Shown piece after piece: positions 6,784-13,777 of a DNA stretch of 28,000 bases (positions within the stretch are counted from its first letter, which is position 1; each line of letters opens with the position of its first letter). Position numbers and translations under genes: made by a program. The notes beneath the pieces were generated by a model that saw only the letters and a program-made list of their open reading frames with translations, was not told the DNA's origin and did no database searches. This DNA is from CAYFHQ01 sp964342805 (GTDB lineage Bacteria; Bacillota; Clostridia; Peptostreptococcales; Acidaminobacteraceae): the NCBI GenBank assembly GCA_964342805.1, contig CAYFHQ010000044.1, forward strand, positions 1 through 28,000, read 5' to 3'.

Positions 6784-8580
6784 CTACTTCTTCACAATTA
6801 CTTTGACTGGACACTTGTCGATACAAGCACCACACTTAATACACTTATCTTGTAGGATTACGTGAGGAGCCTTACGCTCGCCTTCAATCGCATCTGTAGG
6901 ACAAACCCGTGTACACATGGTACAACCGATACAACCATCGTCGATTACGATGGATAGAAGGTCCTTACACTCGCCTGCTGGACATTTCTTGTCCACAACG
7001 TGTGCCATGTACTCATCACGGAAGTGCTCGATCGTAGATAGAACTGGGTTTGGTGCTGTTTGACCAAGACCACATAGGGCAGAGTCCTTGATGGAGTGAG
7101 AAAGGGAGACTAGCTTGTCGATGTCTTCCACTTCACCCTTACCTTCAGTAATGCGGTCAAGGATCTCAAGCATACGCTTTGTACCTTCACGACATGGTGT
7201 ACATTTGCCACAAGACTCGTCCACGGTGAAGTCCAGGAAGAATCGTGCAACGTCAACCATACAGTTGTCTTCGTCCATTACGATCATACCGCCAGAACCC
7301 ATCATGGAGCCCAGGTCTACCAGGTTGTCATAATCGATTGGCGTGTCCAGCTCGTTCTCTGTTAGACAGCCACCAGACGGACCACCTGTCTGAACAGCTT
7401 TGAAGGCCTTGCCGTTCGGAATACCGCCACCCACTTCGAAGATTACTTCACGAAGGGTTGTACCCATTGGAACTTCCAGAAGACCTGTGTTTTCAATCTT
7501 GCCACCAAGAGCGAATACCTTTGTACCCTTGGACTTTTCTGTACCGATATTTGCGAACCACTCAGGACCATTTAGGATGATCTGTGGGATGTTTGCATAA
7601 GTCTCAACGTTGTTCAGCAGGGTAGGCATACCGAAGATACCCTTTTGTGCTGGGAATGGTGGACGTGGACGAGGCATGCCCCGCTCGCCTTCAATAGAAG
7701 CGATCAGTGCTGTCTCTTCACCACATACAAATGCGCCTGCACCCAGACGGATTTCCATTTCAAAGTTGAAGTCTGTGCCGAAGATGTTCTTGCCTAGAAG
7801 GCCATTTTCACGGGCTTGGTCCAGGGCAATACGTAGGCGGTCTACTGCGATTGGGTACTCTGCACGGATGTAAACGAAACCGCGGTCAGCGCCTACTGCG
7901 TAAGCTGCAATCGCCATGGCTTCAATGATTACGTGTGGGTCACCCTCAAGAATAGAACGGTCCATGAAGGCACCTGGGTCACCCTCATCGGCGTTACATG
8001 CTACGTACTTTTGGTCGCCCTCAGCGCCGTAAGTGAACTGCCACTTTAGGCCTGCTGGGAAACCGCCGCCACCACGGCCACGAAGACCGGAAGCTTTTAC
8101 CTTTTCAATAACCTCTTCACGAGTCATTTCAGTCAGTACTTGACCTAGGGCCTGGTAGCCGTCTAAGGCAATGTATTCTGTGATTTCTTCAGGGTTGATT
8201 ACACCACAGTTACGTAGGGCAATACGCTGCTGCTTCTTGTAGAAACCAACCTCGTCGATGGACTTGATTTCATTTGTTTCTTCATCTACAGACTCAGCGT
8301 ATAGAAGGTCCTTCACTACGCGACCCTTTAGCAGGTGCTCTTCAGCAATACGTGCTGCGTCTTCAGCAGTAATACGGCTGTAGAAAGCGCCTTCTGGGTA
8401 AACGATAACGATTGGGCCAGCTTCACAAAGGCCGAAACAGCCTGTACGAACCAGCTTTACTTCTTTTTCAATACCAAGTCGTTGTACTTCTTTTTCTAGA
8501 ACTTCTTCAATTGCTGGGCCTCCGGAGGAAGTACATCCTGTACCCCCACAGATGAGGACATGTGAGCGATAGATATCCAT
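6784..8580 (-). CDS. hydB: hydrogenase subunit HydB (NuoF-like, FMN/NAD-binding)
   Basis: The flavin and NAD(H)-binding subunit of an electron-bifurcating type hydrogenase, 598 residues. The N-terminal thioredoxin-like 2Fe-2S domain carries Cys11, 16, 48 and 52. The NuoF core begins with the FMN/NADH loop GLRGRGGGGFPAGLKW (165-180), continues with ADEGDPGAFMDR near 197-208, and has the 4Fe-4S ligands Cys457, 460, 463 (SCGKCTPCREG) and 503. The C-terminus adds a two-cluster ferredoxin domain (Cys550/553/556/560 and 580/583/586/590), typical of HydB rather than NuoF. The pair Cys533/Cys538 (KCPAGEC) between them may bind a metal. GGAGG lies eight bases before the ATG. Spacings of 10-15 bases to its neighbours show one operon. 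Confidence 0.96.
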   Translation of the reverse strand: MDIYRSHVLICGGTGCTSSGGPAIEEVLEKEVQRLGIEKEVKLVRTGCFGLCEAGPIVIVYPEGAFYSRITAEDAARIAEEHLLKGRVVKDLLYAESVDEETNEIKSIDEVGFYKKQQRIALRNCGVINPEEITEYIALDGYQALGQVLTEMTREEVIEKVKASGLRGRGGGGFPAGLKWQFTYGAEGDQKYVACNADEGDPGAFMDRSILEGDPHVIIEAMAIAAYAVGADRGFVYIRAEYPIAVDRLRIALDQARENGLLGKNIFGTDFNFEMEIRLGAGAFVCGEETALIASIEGERGMPRPRPPFPAQKGIFGMPTLLNNVETYANIPQIILNGPEWFANIGTEKSKGTKVFALGGKIENTGLLEVPMGTTLREVIFEVGGGIPNGKAFKAVQTGGPSGGCLTENELDTPIDYDNLVDLGSMMGSGGMIVMDEDNCMVDVARFFLDFTVDESCGKCTPCREGTKRMLEILDRITEGKGEVEDIDKLVSLSHSIKDSALCGLGQTAPNPVLSTIEHFRDEYMAHVVDKKCPAGECKDLLSIVIDDGCIGCTMCTRVCPTDAIEGERKAPHVILQDKCIKCGACIDKCPVKVIVKK

Positions 8581-8595
8581 TTTGTATGCCTCCGT

Positions 8596-8967
8596 CTATT
8601 CTGCTTCAGCAGCACCGATCGTGTAGTCTGCTACCACATTGCCATTTACAATATGCTCAGCAATTACTTGCTTTGCTCTATCTGGTGTCATATTTACATA
8701 AGTTACTTTTTCTTGACCTGGAAGGATTACTTCAACGATTGGCTCCAGACGACAGACGCCGATACAACCTGTTTGAACCACTTCCACTGTTTCCAGCTTT
8801 CGTAGGGTAACTTCGTCCATCATGGCTGTCATGACTTCCCGTGCACCTGCAGCAATACCGCAAGTCGCCATACCTACAACAATACGTACATGGTCTCCGC
8901 CAACACGAACCGTTACCTTGTGCTTGTGCTCGTCACGAAGCTTTGCTAGTTCTGCTAATGATTTCAT
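8596..8967 (-). CDS. hydD: HydD-like thioredoxin-fold ferredoxin with only three cysteines
   Basis: A 123-residue thioredoxin-like ferredoxin-family protein. Its placement between hydC and hydB matches HydD of the acetogen Acetobacterium woodii, whose role is unresolved. The usual 2Fe-2S fold has four cysteines, but only Cys36 (GMATCGIAAGARE), Cys68 and Cys72 (TGCIGVC) are present. The second N-terminal cysteine is replaced in the GIAAGAR stretch, so a standard four-Cys cluster cannot form unless another residue or subunit contributes a ligand. It has a GGAGG site and is separated by 15 bases from each neighbour. The function may be structural or an adaptor within the hydrogenase complex. The symbol is by analogy of position, size and sequence pattern. 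Confidence 0.85.
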   Translation of the reverse strand: MKSLAELAKLRDEHKHKVTVRVGGDHVRIVVGMATCGIAAGAREVMTAMMDEVTLRKLETVEVVQTGCIGVCRLEPIVEVILPGQEKVTYVNMTPDRAKQVIAEHIVNGNVVADYTIGAAEAE

Positions 8968-8982
8968 TATGACTTCCTCCGC

Positions 8983-9462
8983 TTACACTGGGTACTTTTC
9001 AATGATCCCTGGAACGTCACCTTCTACCAGTCGACCATAAACGTCTTCGTTTACTGTCAGAACCGGTGCAAGGCCACAGGCACCAATACATCGTGTTGCT
9101 TCAAGAGAGAACTTACCGTCAGCTCTTGTCTCACCAACTGCTACATTCAGGTCACGAACAAAACGATCAAGAATCGCCTGGGCACCCTTAACGTAACAAG
9201 CTGTTCCCATACATACGCCAATATGGTAGTCACCCTTTGGCTCTAGAGAGAACTGAGAATAGAATGTCACTACGCCGTAGATTTCTGCCATTGGAACGCT
9301 CAGTCCCTCAGAAATTCTCTTTTGAATGGCTAGTGGTAGACAGCCGAAAATGTGCTGTGCGTCGTGTAGTACTGGCATTAGCGCGCCCTGTGTACCCACA
9401 TGCTTTTCAATCGTTTCTGAAAGCTTTTGTAAGTTTTCTTCCGTCATGTACTTTGGTTGCAT
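8983..9462 (-). CDS. hydC: hydrogenase subunit HydC (NuoE-like 2Fe-2S)
   Basis: A NuoE-family subunit of 159 residues. The N-terminal helical bundle (about 1-75) includes LMPVLHDAQHIFGCLP and IYGVVTFYSQFSL, both typical of NuoE/HydC. The C-terminal thioredoxin-like domain holds one 2Fe-2S cluster with Cys84 and Cys89 (VCMGTAC) and Cys125 and Cys129 (CIGAC). In the complex this cluster sits next to the FMN of HydB. The start at 9462 has AAGGAGGAG just upstream; the frame is open to 9531, but that start has no ribosome site and the extension has no family match. It is the promoter-proximal gene of the operon, with a leader of roughly 180 bases that contains a structured element. Confidence 0.95.
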   Translation of the reverse strand: MQPKYMTEENLQKLSETIEKHVGTQGALMPVLHDAQHIFGCLPLAIQKRISEGLSVPMAEIYGVVTFYSQFSLEPKGDYHIGVCMGTACYVKGAQAILDRFVRDLNVAVGETRADGKFSLEATRCIGACGLAPVLTVNEDVYGRLVEGDVPGIIEKYPV

Positions 9463-9517
9463 GGCTACTCCTCCTTGTTTTCTCGTTATATATTTCACAA
9501 TATCCCTTATAAAAGAT

Positions 9518-9546
9518 GCGGGCTCTCCCACCTCGTCGGTTCCCGC
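9518..9546 (-). promoter_or_regulatory. structured element in the hyd leader RNA
   Basis: In the hydC leader, 9542-9546 pairs with 9518-9522 (GCGGG/CCCGC), and inside it ACC at 9540-9538 pairs with GGT at 9532-9530, leaving a purine-rich bulge GGGAGAG on the 3' side. A GC-rich, conserved-looking block extends to about 9570, in contrast to the AT-rich flanks. No known riboswitch was recognised. It lies about 60 bases before the hydC start. Confidence 0.35.
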
Positions 9547-9621
9547 TGGGTTGTTTCTCCGGCGAACACCTAGTTTGTACGACTATCTGAACAATTTCAG
9601 AAAGTGTTCGTTACGGAGTTA

Positions 9622-9639
9622 ACGTTAAATATATAACAA
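9622..9639. promoter_or_regulatory. Rex-like operator upstream of hydC
   Basis: The 18 bases ACGTTAAATATATAACAA match the Rex consensus TTGTTAAATATTTAACAA at 15 positions: one perfect half site (TAACAA) and one damaged half. It lies just downstream of the predicted hyd transcription start, where a repressor would block transcription. Rex senses NADH/NAD+ and commonly controls hydrogenase and fermentation genes in Clostridia; the assignment is by pattern only. Confidence 0.55.
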
Positions 9640-9650
9640 TTTTCGTCCTC

Positions 9651-9678
9651 AGTATAACATAGGCGGGTTAAAAAACAA
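9651..9678 (-). promoter_or_regulatory. hyd operon promoter
   Basis: Reading the minus strand, TTGTTT (9678-9673), a 16-base spacer and TATACT (9656-9651) preceded by TG in the extended -10 arrangement (TGTTATACT). Transcription would begin near 9644, just before the Rex-like site. Confidence 0.6.
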
Positions 9679-9985
9679 GCCTCCCAAGTAAACTTTTGAT
9701 CCTCCCCTAGCCGAGGGCTTTTCTTCTTATAAGGATCTTAATTCCCTGCTGAAATTCGGGATTACTCTTATGACTGGCACGGGACAGATTTTGTCATTTG
9801 AGACTCATTTTCAATTACAGATGTGTTTTTTTCATAATATTTGTCTTCCAGGCTTCACGGGCCTTCAATCATCATTTTCCCGGCCTCTTTTCCCTCCATT
9901 TGAGCCTAGGGGAAAACTAACAATCGCTTTCCTAGGTGTTTTCAGACTTTTTGGGTATATTCCTATAGAAGGACGAGTTTGCCTG
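9679..9985. other. gene-free spacer between the divergent hyd and HPr-like promoters
   Basis: No convincing gene here. One plus frame opens across 9770-10042, but its composition is unlike the neighbouring genes and it has no ribosome site. The stretch is pyrimidine-rich on the plus strand. A weak CCCT/AGGG hairpin followed by TTTTCTTCTT lies near 9704-9729, and CCTAGG occurs twice (9905-9910 and 9931-9936). Confidence 0.4.
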
Positions 9986-9994
9986 TGTTATACT
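9986..9994 (+). promoter_or_regulatory. extended -10 promoter of the HPr-like gene
   Basis: TGTTATACT is an extended -10 element identical to that of the hyd operon. No good -35 hexamer is visible. The start would be near 10001, giving a leader of about 90 bases. Confidence 0.5.
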
Positions 9995-10060
9995 CGCAGT
10001 GAAAACAAGGGAATCACTCACTTTGAGTTGTATGATATATGAAGAAACACGGTAAATGTA

Positions 10061-10077
10061 TGGGGCGGACGGCCCCA
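10061..10077 (+). promoter_or_regulatory. leader hairpin before the HPr-like gene
   Basis: TGGGGC (10061-10066) pairs with GCCCCA (10072-10077) around a five-base loop. It ends five bases before the AGGAGG ribosome site, where it could affect translation or mRNA stability. Confidence 0.4.
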
Positions 10078-10091
10078 AGTAGGAGGAAGAT

Positions 10092-10328
10092 ATGAGAGCA
10101 CAATTCATTAAAATCGAAGACATTGAGAAGTTTGTAAACTTCGTTTCCGGTCTAAGCGGCCAAGTATACCTAAAGGCTGGCGAAATCAAGATCAACGCCA
10201 AGTCCATCATCGGCTGTATGTACATTATCCAAGAACACCCACAAAACATTGTGGTGGAAGTGGAAAATGAAAAAGAAGAAAAAGCAGTGCTGGAATTCCT
10301 GATGTCAGGTGAGTTCCTGAAGCGGTAA
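10092..10328 (+). CDS. HPr-like protein without the active-site histidine (Crh-like)
   Basis: A 78-residue HPr-fold protein. The conserved part is NAKSIIGCMYIIQEHPQNIV (35-54), equivalent to the HPr segment with the regulatory serine (Ser46 in HPr, Ser38 here) and following helix. The N-terminal loop, which in HPr reads G-x-H-x-R-P-A and carries the phosphorylated His15, is instead KFVNFVSGLSGQVYLKAG and has no histidine. It therefore cannot act as a PTS phosphocarrier but could be a regulatory partner, as Crh is for CcpA in Bacillus. AGGAGG lies six bases before the ATG. It is monocistronic, with its own promoter and strong terminator, and diverges from the hydrogenase operon. Confidence 0.75.
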   Translation: MRAQFIKIEDIEKFVNFVSGLSGQVYLKAGEIKINAKSIIGCMYIIQEHPQNIVVEVENEKEEKAVLEFLMSGEFLKR

Positions 10329-10352
10329 ATGCTGCATAACGAATGTGTAAAG

Positions 10353-10396
10353 AGCTACTACAGACTTGACTGGCTCAAGGTGTGGTAGCTTTTTTT
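10353..10396 (+). terminator. terminator of the HPr-like gene
   Basis: AGCTACTACA pairs with TGTGGTAGCT (one G-T pair), CTTGA/TCAAG pairs inside, and seven T residues follow. A strong intrinsic terminator 24 bases after the stop codon. Confidence 0.92.
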
Positions 10397-10442
10397 GTGC
10401 TTCATCACGCATGTATAAAGGGCCAGGATCAGTGTATCCTCA

Positions 10443-10520
10443 CCTTGCTAGGCTTCGGATGATTTGTTCCACATCAAATCTCCATGGTAGTAGGACCTAC
10501 CTATCCCCGACCTAGCGAGG
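10443..10520. ncRNA. candidate structured RNA: three-way junction
   Basis: CCTTGCTAGG (10443-10452) pairs fully with CCTAGCGAGG (10511-10520), allowing one G-T pair, and encloses two hairpins. One is GGA-GATTTG/CAAATC-TCC (10457-10466 with 10475-10483, one bulged base); the other is GGTAG/CTACC (10486-10490 with 10497-10501). A further small hairpin CTCA/TGAG follows at 10521-10534. It lies between the terminator of the preceding gene and the promoter of the next. A possible -10 (TATAAA, 10415-10420) is upstream on the plus strand. No known RNA family was recognised and the strand is undecided. Confidence 0.35.
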
Positions 10521-10534
10521 CTCAGGACGATGAG

Positions 10535-10709
10535 TTTCAGGCGGAGTAGGAAAACAGCTTGATCGAGCAGTTGGAAGTTCATCCACTTTTGCCTAGCTAG
10601 GTATGAGAGATATGGGTCCTAGGGTTTCTGTGCACCTATTTAGAACCGCCCTCACCTTCCATAGAAGACCTTGTCCCTTTATCAATTCCTACAAAATCAT
10701 CGGAATTCA
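10535..10709. other. gene-free stretch before the aldo/keto reductase promoter
   Basis: No reading frame with a ribosome site or recognisable product. Short inverted repeats occur (TGGA/TCCA near 10572-10585, and the palindrome CCTAGCTAGG near 10593-10602), so it may belong to the same RNA as the junction upstream. No terminator was found. Confidence 0.3.
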
Positions 10710-10738
10710 TTGCATGGGAAAATGCGGAGGCGTATACT
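10710..10738 (+). promoter_or_regulatory. promoter of the aldo/keto reductase pair
   Basis: TTGCAT (10710-10715), a 17-base spacer and TATACT (10733-10738) make a good sigma-A type promoter about 70 bases before the first gene. Confidence 0.7.
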
Positions 10739-10807
10739 AGTTGTAAATGGAACGGTGCAATCGTTTGCGCAATTGTGAGAATTAATGACTAGATTGGAGT
10801 GTATCCC

Positions 10808-11755
10808 ATGGAATATAAACAGTTTGGTAAGACAGAAGACAAGCTATCGGTGTTGGGTCTAGGGACTTGGCAGTTTGCCGGTCAAAATGACTGGGCCAAC
10901 TTTAATAAGGAAGAGGCCATCCGGATTGTCCATGCAGCCATAGATAGTGGCATTAACTTTGTGGACACGGCGCCTGTGTATGGCCTGGGCCATTCAGAGG
11001 AAGTGGTAGGTCAAGCCCTTAAGGGTAAGCGAGACCAGGTCTTTCTGGCTACAAAAATGGGCCTCCCTTGGGACGACCAAAAGAATGTGGTTGTGAACCT
11101 CAAGGCAGACTCCATCATAAAGGAAATTGACGACACTCTTCGCCGCCTGCAAACCGACTATGTGGACCTCTACCAGATCCACTGGCCTGACCCAGGAACA
11201 GACATCCGTGAAACCATGGAAGCCCTGGCCAAGGTCAAGCAATCGGGTAAGGCCCGTCATATTGGTGTCTGCAACTTCTCCTTGGACCTCCTCAAGCAGG
11301 CCATGGAAGTAACTGAAGTGGTTTCCCACCAAGGACTTTACAATGTGTTAGAGCCCAATGCCTCTGTTTACCATAGCATTGACCTGGGCTACCGGGTGGA
11401 AAACACCCTCCTGCCCTTCCTGGAAGAAAACGACCAGTTCTTCCTCCCCTACAGTCCCCTCCTCCAAGGCCTCTTAGCTGGTAAAACAAGCTTTGACAAG
11501 GGGGTTGTAACCAATAATCCTTCCCTACAAGGGGACAAACTGGCAGCAAACCTTAAAAAAATCGAGGCCATTAATAGCCTGACTGGCAAGCCCATTCAGG
11601 AAGTGGCCCTCAACTGGCTGATCGCCCAAAAAGCAGTGGGCCCAATTATCGCTGGTGCCAGCAAGTTGTCTCAGCTGGAGTCTAACCTCAAGGCCCTCCA
11701 GTGGACCATGGACTCAGACCTCAAGGCTAAGATCGACGCCATCGTCAGAGGTTAA
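10808..11755 (+). CDS. aldo/keto reductase
   Basis: A 315-residue cytoplasmic NAD(P)H-dependent aldo/keto reductase. The catalytic tetrad is visible: Asp53 and Tyr58 (FVDTAPVYG), Lys83 (LATKMG) and His125 (YQIHWPDP). The full TIM-barrel length is present, ending with the cofactor-loop region PIIAGASKLSQLESNLKAL. The ATG at 10808 has GGAG eight bases upstream; an in-frame GTG at 10799 lies within that site and is unlikely. The sequence is closest in style to the IolS/YhdN-type group, but the substrate cannot be told. It shares its promoter with a second reductase starting one base after its stop. Confidence 0.92.
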   Translation: MEYKQFGKTEDKLSVLGLGTWQFAGQNDWANFNKEEAIRIVHAAIDSGINFVDTAPVYGLGHSEEVVGQALKGKRDQVFLATKMGLPWDDQKNVVVNLKADSIIKEIDDTLRRLQTDYVDLYQIHWPDPGTDIRETMEALAKVKQSGKARHIGVCNFSLDLLKQAMEVTEVVSHQGLYNVLEPNASVYHSIDLGYRVENTLLPFLEENDQFFLPYSPLLQGLLAGKTSFDKGVVTNNPSLQGDKLAANLKKIEAINSLTGKPIQEVALNWLIAQKAVGPIIAGASKLSQLESNLKALQWTMDSDLKAKIDAIVRG

Positions 11756-11756
11756 G

Positions 11757-12695
11757 ATGGACAAGGACAAGCGTGTCATTTACGGCACCATGGGCCTGGG
11801 TGGTGGCTGGGACCGAAACCCTGTCACCAAGGCAGCTGTGACCTTGGCCACAGAGGCCCTGGACACCGCTTATGAAGAGGGGATCAGAACCTATGACCTG
11901 GCAGACATCTATCAGTTTGGCAAGTCAGACATTTGCTTTGGAAAATGGATCAAGCACAACAAGGCCATTCGACCAAACCTATTCATCCAAACCAAGGCTT
12001 CCATTGAACTTCCCACAGGCCAGTCCGCCACCCAGTACAACTGGTCCTCTGACCATCTGGTGGAGTCTGTCTTGGGCAGCCTCAAACGGACTGGACTGTC
12101 TCACTTTGACCGCCTCCTCCTCCACCGCTATGATCACTTAGTGGACGTGGCTGACTTGGCAAAGGTCATTCGTTTTCTGAAGGACGAGGGCTTGGTCAAA
12201 TCCTTTGGTGTAAGCAACATGGGCCTGGCTCAAATGACCTTCCTCGAGGAAGTCACGGGGGAGGCCTTTGGCGTCAACCAGTTACAAATGAGCCTGGGCC
12301 ACTTGGCCTTCCTGGACCATGTAACTGACCTGAACACCCACCATCAGGCCAACTTTCCCCAGGGTGTGATTGAAGCCGCCATCATGGGTAATATGGAACT
12401 GCAGGCTTGGAGTCCTATGGCCCAAGGCCAGTTTTCAGGGAATATAAAAAAAGATGCGCCAGAGCGCATCTTTAAAACCAGTGAAAGGGTGGAACAATTG
12501 TCTTCTGCCTACGGTGTCAGTCCAACAAGCCTTGTTTTGGCCTGGCTCATGAATCACCCGGCCAATATTCGGCCAGTCATTGGAACCACCAATAAACAGC
12601 GCATAGCGGATTCCCTTCAAGGGCAGGGCCTGCGGCTCAGTCGTCAAGACTGGTACAGCCTTTATGAGACTGCCCGGGGCGTTCCCTTACCATAA
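11757..12695 (+). CDS. aldo/keto reductase, YdhF-like
   Basis: A second reductase of 312 residues, clearly different from the first. The tetrad is Asp47 and Tyr52 (YDLADIYQFG), Lys80 (IQTKAS) and His123 (LLLHRYD). The style (start RVIYGTMGLGGGW, later WSPMAQGQFSG and NIRPVIGTTNKQRI) is that of the YdhF group of putative oxidoreductases. The ATG at 11757 follows the upstream stop by one base, and its Shine-Dalgarno GAGG lies inside the end of the first gene, so the two are coupled. An unusual feature is a perfect terminator-like hairpin within its coding sequence (12443-12473) that would act on the opposite strand. Confidence 0.92.
   Translation: MDKDKRVIYGTMGLGGGWDRNPVTKAAVTLATEALDTAYEEGIRTYDLADIYQFGKSDICFGKWIKHNKAIRPNLFIQTKASIELPTGQSATQYNWSSDHLVESVLGSLKRTGLSHFDRLLLHRYDHLVDVADLAKVIRFLKDEGLVKSFGVSNMGLAQMTFLEEVTGEAFGVNQLQMSLGHLAFLDHVTDLNTHHQANFPQGVIEAAIMGNMELQAWSPMAQGQFSGNIKKDAPERIFKTSERVEQLSSAYGVSPTSLVLAWLMNHPANIRPVIGTTNKQRIADSLQGQGLRLSRQDWYSLYETARGVPLP
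12443..12473 (-). terminator. minus-strand terminator inside a plus-strand gene
   Basis: AAAGATGCGC (12450-12459) pairs perfectly with 12464-12473 around a 4-base loop. Read on the minus strand it is followed by a run of seven T residues, a canonical intrinsic terminator. It is the first one met by minus-strand transcripts leaving the convergent epimerase gene. On the plus strand only TTTAAAA follows. Confidence 0.65.
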
Positions 12696-12724
12696 ATCGA
12701 AATCCTTTTTCATTTTTCCCCAAG

Positions 12725-12752
12725 CCCCGTCTATTTGATGGGGTTTTCTTTT
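12725..12752 (+). terminator. terminator of the aldo/keto reductase pair
   Basis: CCCC (12725-12728) pairs with GGGG (12740-12743), extended by TC/GA inside, and is followed by TTTTCTTTT. It has no T run on the minus strand. Confidence 0.7.
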
Positions 12753-12762
12753 GGGGACAGGT

Positions 12763-13635
12763 TTATTGGTCTTGGGTCGTAATGGGCTCTAGAACATAGG
12801 TACAGCGGAAGTTGCCTCCTGCTTCCAGGGTCTGTATCCCCCGCTTGTCTTCAATCCGGCCCGATGAGGTCACTTGGTCTGCTAGGCCGTACCAGGGTAC
12901 CAGACAGAGGAAGGGTGCTCCTGGTGTCCAGACGCCCAGTTGTGGAAAGCCCTTGCAGTGGAGGCGGATGCCCTCTCCAGTCAGGCGATTTCTGGCTTGG
13001 ACATAATCGGACTTCAGACCGTCAAAAACCAGGGTGTCAATGTCAAACAAGTCATGGCTTAAGGGGATCAGATGGTCTCCACTTAAGATGGGCCGTGTTT
13101 GGCCTGAATAAAGGCCCAGGCTGAGGTCTAGGAGGTGGAGGTCTGCATGTTCGTCTTTTTCAAACTCCAGTACCCATCCCTCTTGGTCTATGTCCACCAT
13201 GAGAGCCGGATGGCCCCCAATGCTGAAATAGAGCGTTTGGTCTCCCGGGTTGTGGACATGGTAGGAGGTGTGCAGACCTTGGTCTGTCAGCAGGTAGGTG
13301 ATCTCCAGGCTAAAGACAAAGGGGTAGACTTGTAGGGTCTCCTCCTTGCTTGTTAAGCGGAAACTTATACTTGTGTTTCCATGCTGGGTCACCTGAAAAA
13401 CCTGGTCCCTGGCAAAGCCATGTTGGGGCAAGTGATAGCTAGTCCCCGCCACTGTGTATTGGTTATCTTTAAGTTTTCCCACAAAGGGGAAGAGGACCGG
13501 TGCTCGGCGTTTCCAAAACTTTGGGTCCCCATGCCAGATCCATTCTTTCTCATATTTTTTATCGATAAAGGACTGGACCTCGGCCCCATTGGGACTTAGG
13601 ATGGCCCTAAATCGTTCATTTTCTATTGTGTACAT
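12763..13635 (-). CDS. aldose 1-epimerase family protein (LacX-like)
   Basis: A 290-residue galactose-mutarotase-fold protein. The start MYTIENERFRAILSPNGAEV and the later LPQHGFARDQVFQV and SIGGHPAL segments are typical of the LacX/YihR branch of aldose 1-epimerases, which interconvert alpha and beta sugar anomers or act on sugar phosphates. His residues in QHGF and GGHPA are in the expected active-site region. I chose the start at 13635. The upstream frame adds a Lys-rich leader without family resemblance, and the ribosome site at 13635 is only a G-rich stretch (GGGGGG), so the start is less certain. It converges on the reductase pair. The substrate is unknown. Confidence 0.85.
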   Translation of the reverse strand: MYTIENERFRAILSPNGAEVQSFIDKKYEKEWIWHGDPKFWKRRAPVLFPFVGKLKDNQYTVAGTSYHLPQHGFARDQVFQVTQHGNTSISFRLTSKEETLQVYPFVFSLEITYLLTDQGLHTSYHVHNPGDQTLYFSIGGHPALMVDIDQEGWVLEFEKDEHADLHLLDLSLGLYSGQTRPILSGDHLIPLSHDLFDIDTLVFDGLKSDYVQARNRLTGEGIRLHCKGFPQLGVWTPGAPFLCLVPWYGLADQVTSSGRIEDKRGIQTLEAGGNFRCTYVLEPITTQDQ

Positions 13636-13665
13636 ATTCCCCCCAAGTTCTTTTTTCTTTAGTGT

Positions 13666-13674
13666 AGTATAGCA
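13666..13674 (-). promoter_or_regulatory. extended -10 promoter of the epimerase gene
   Basis: The minus strand reads TGCTATACT, an extended -10. A possible -35, TTGTGA (13692-13687), is 15 bases away, shorter than ideal. Confidence 0.45.
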
Positions 13675-13709
13675 CAAGATGTCCCCTCACAATTTTTTTC
13701 TGAAAGGAC

Positions 13710-13738
13710 TTGCGAGAACAATTTTTATCTGCTAGAAT
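13710..13738 (+). promoter_or_regulatory. promoter of the cobalamin riboswitch transcript
   Basis: TTGCGA (13710-13715), a 17-base spacer and TAGAAT (13733-13738), the latter preceded by TGC as in an extended -10. Transcription would start about 35 bases before the aptamer. Confidence 0.65.
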
Positions 13739-13777
13739 GATGTCGACTTAAGCAGTCATTCCAATTACATATACCAT

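Noticed and set aside
9518..9575. Fluoride riboswitch suggested by GGTGTTCGCC in the hyd leader
   Set aside because: The 5' GGCGAT part and the closing CTGATG..CTCC part of the motif are absent, and hydrogenase genes are not typical targets.
9770..10042. Plus-strand open frame of 90 codons between the hyd and HPr-like genes
   Set aside because: No ribosome site, codon use unlike the neighbours, and it runs through the predicted HPr-like promoter.
10420..10660. 6S RNA, RNase P RNA, tmRNA or T-box leader
   Set aside because: None of the fixed sequences of these RNAs is present (for example the T-box GGTGG-type bulge, RNase P P4 sequences or the tmRNA tRNA-like end).
12450..12473. Intrinsic terminator cutting short the second aldo/keto reductase transcript
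   Set aside because: On the plus strand the stem is followed by TTTAAAA only, and the reductase frame continues intact with family sequence to 12695.
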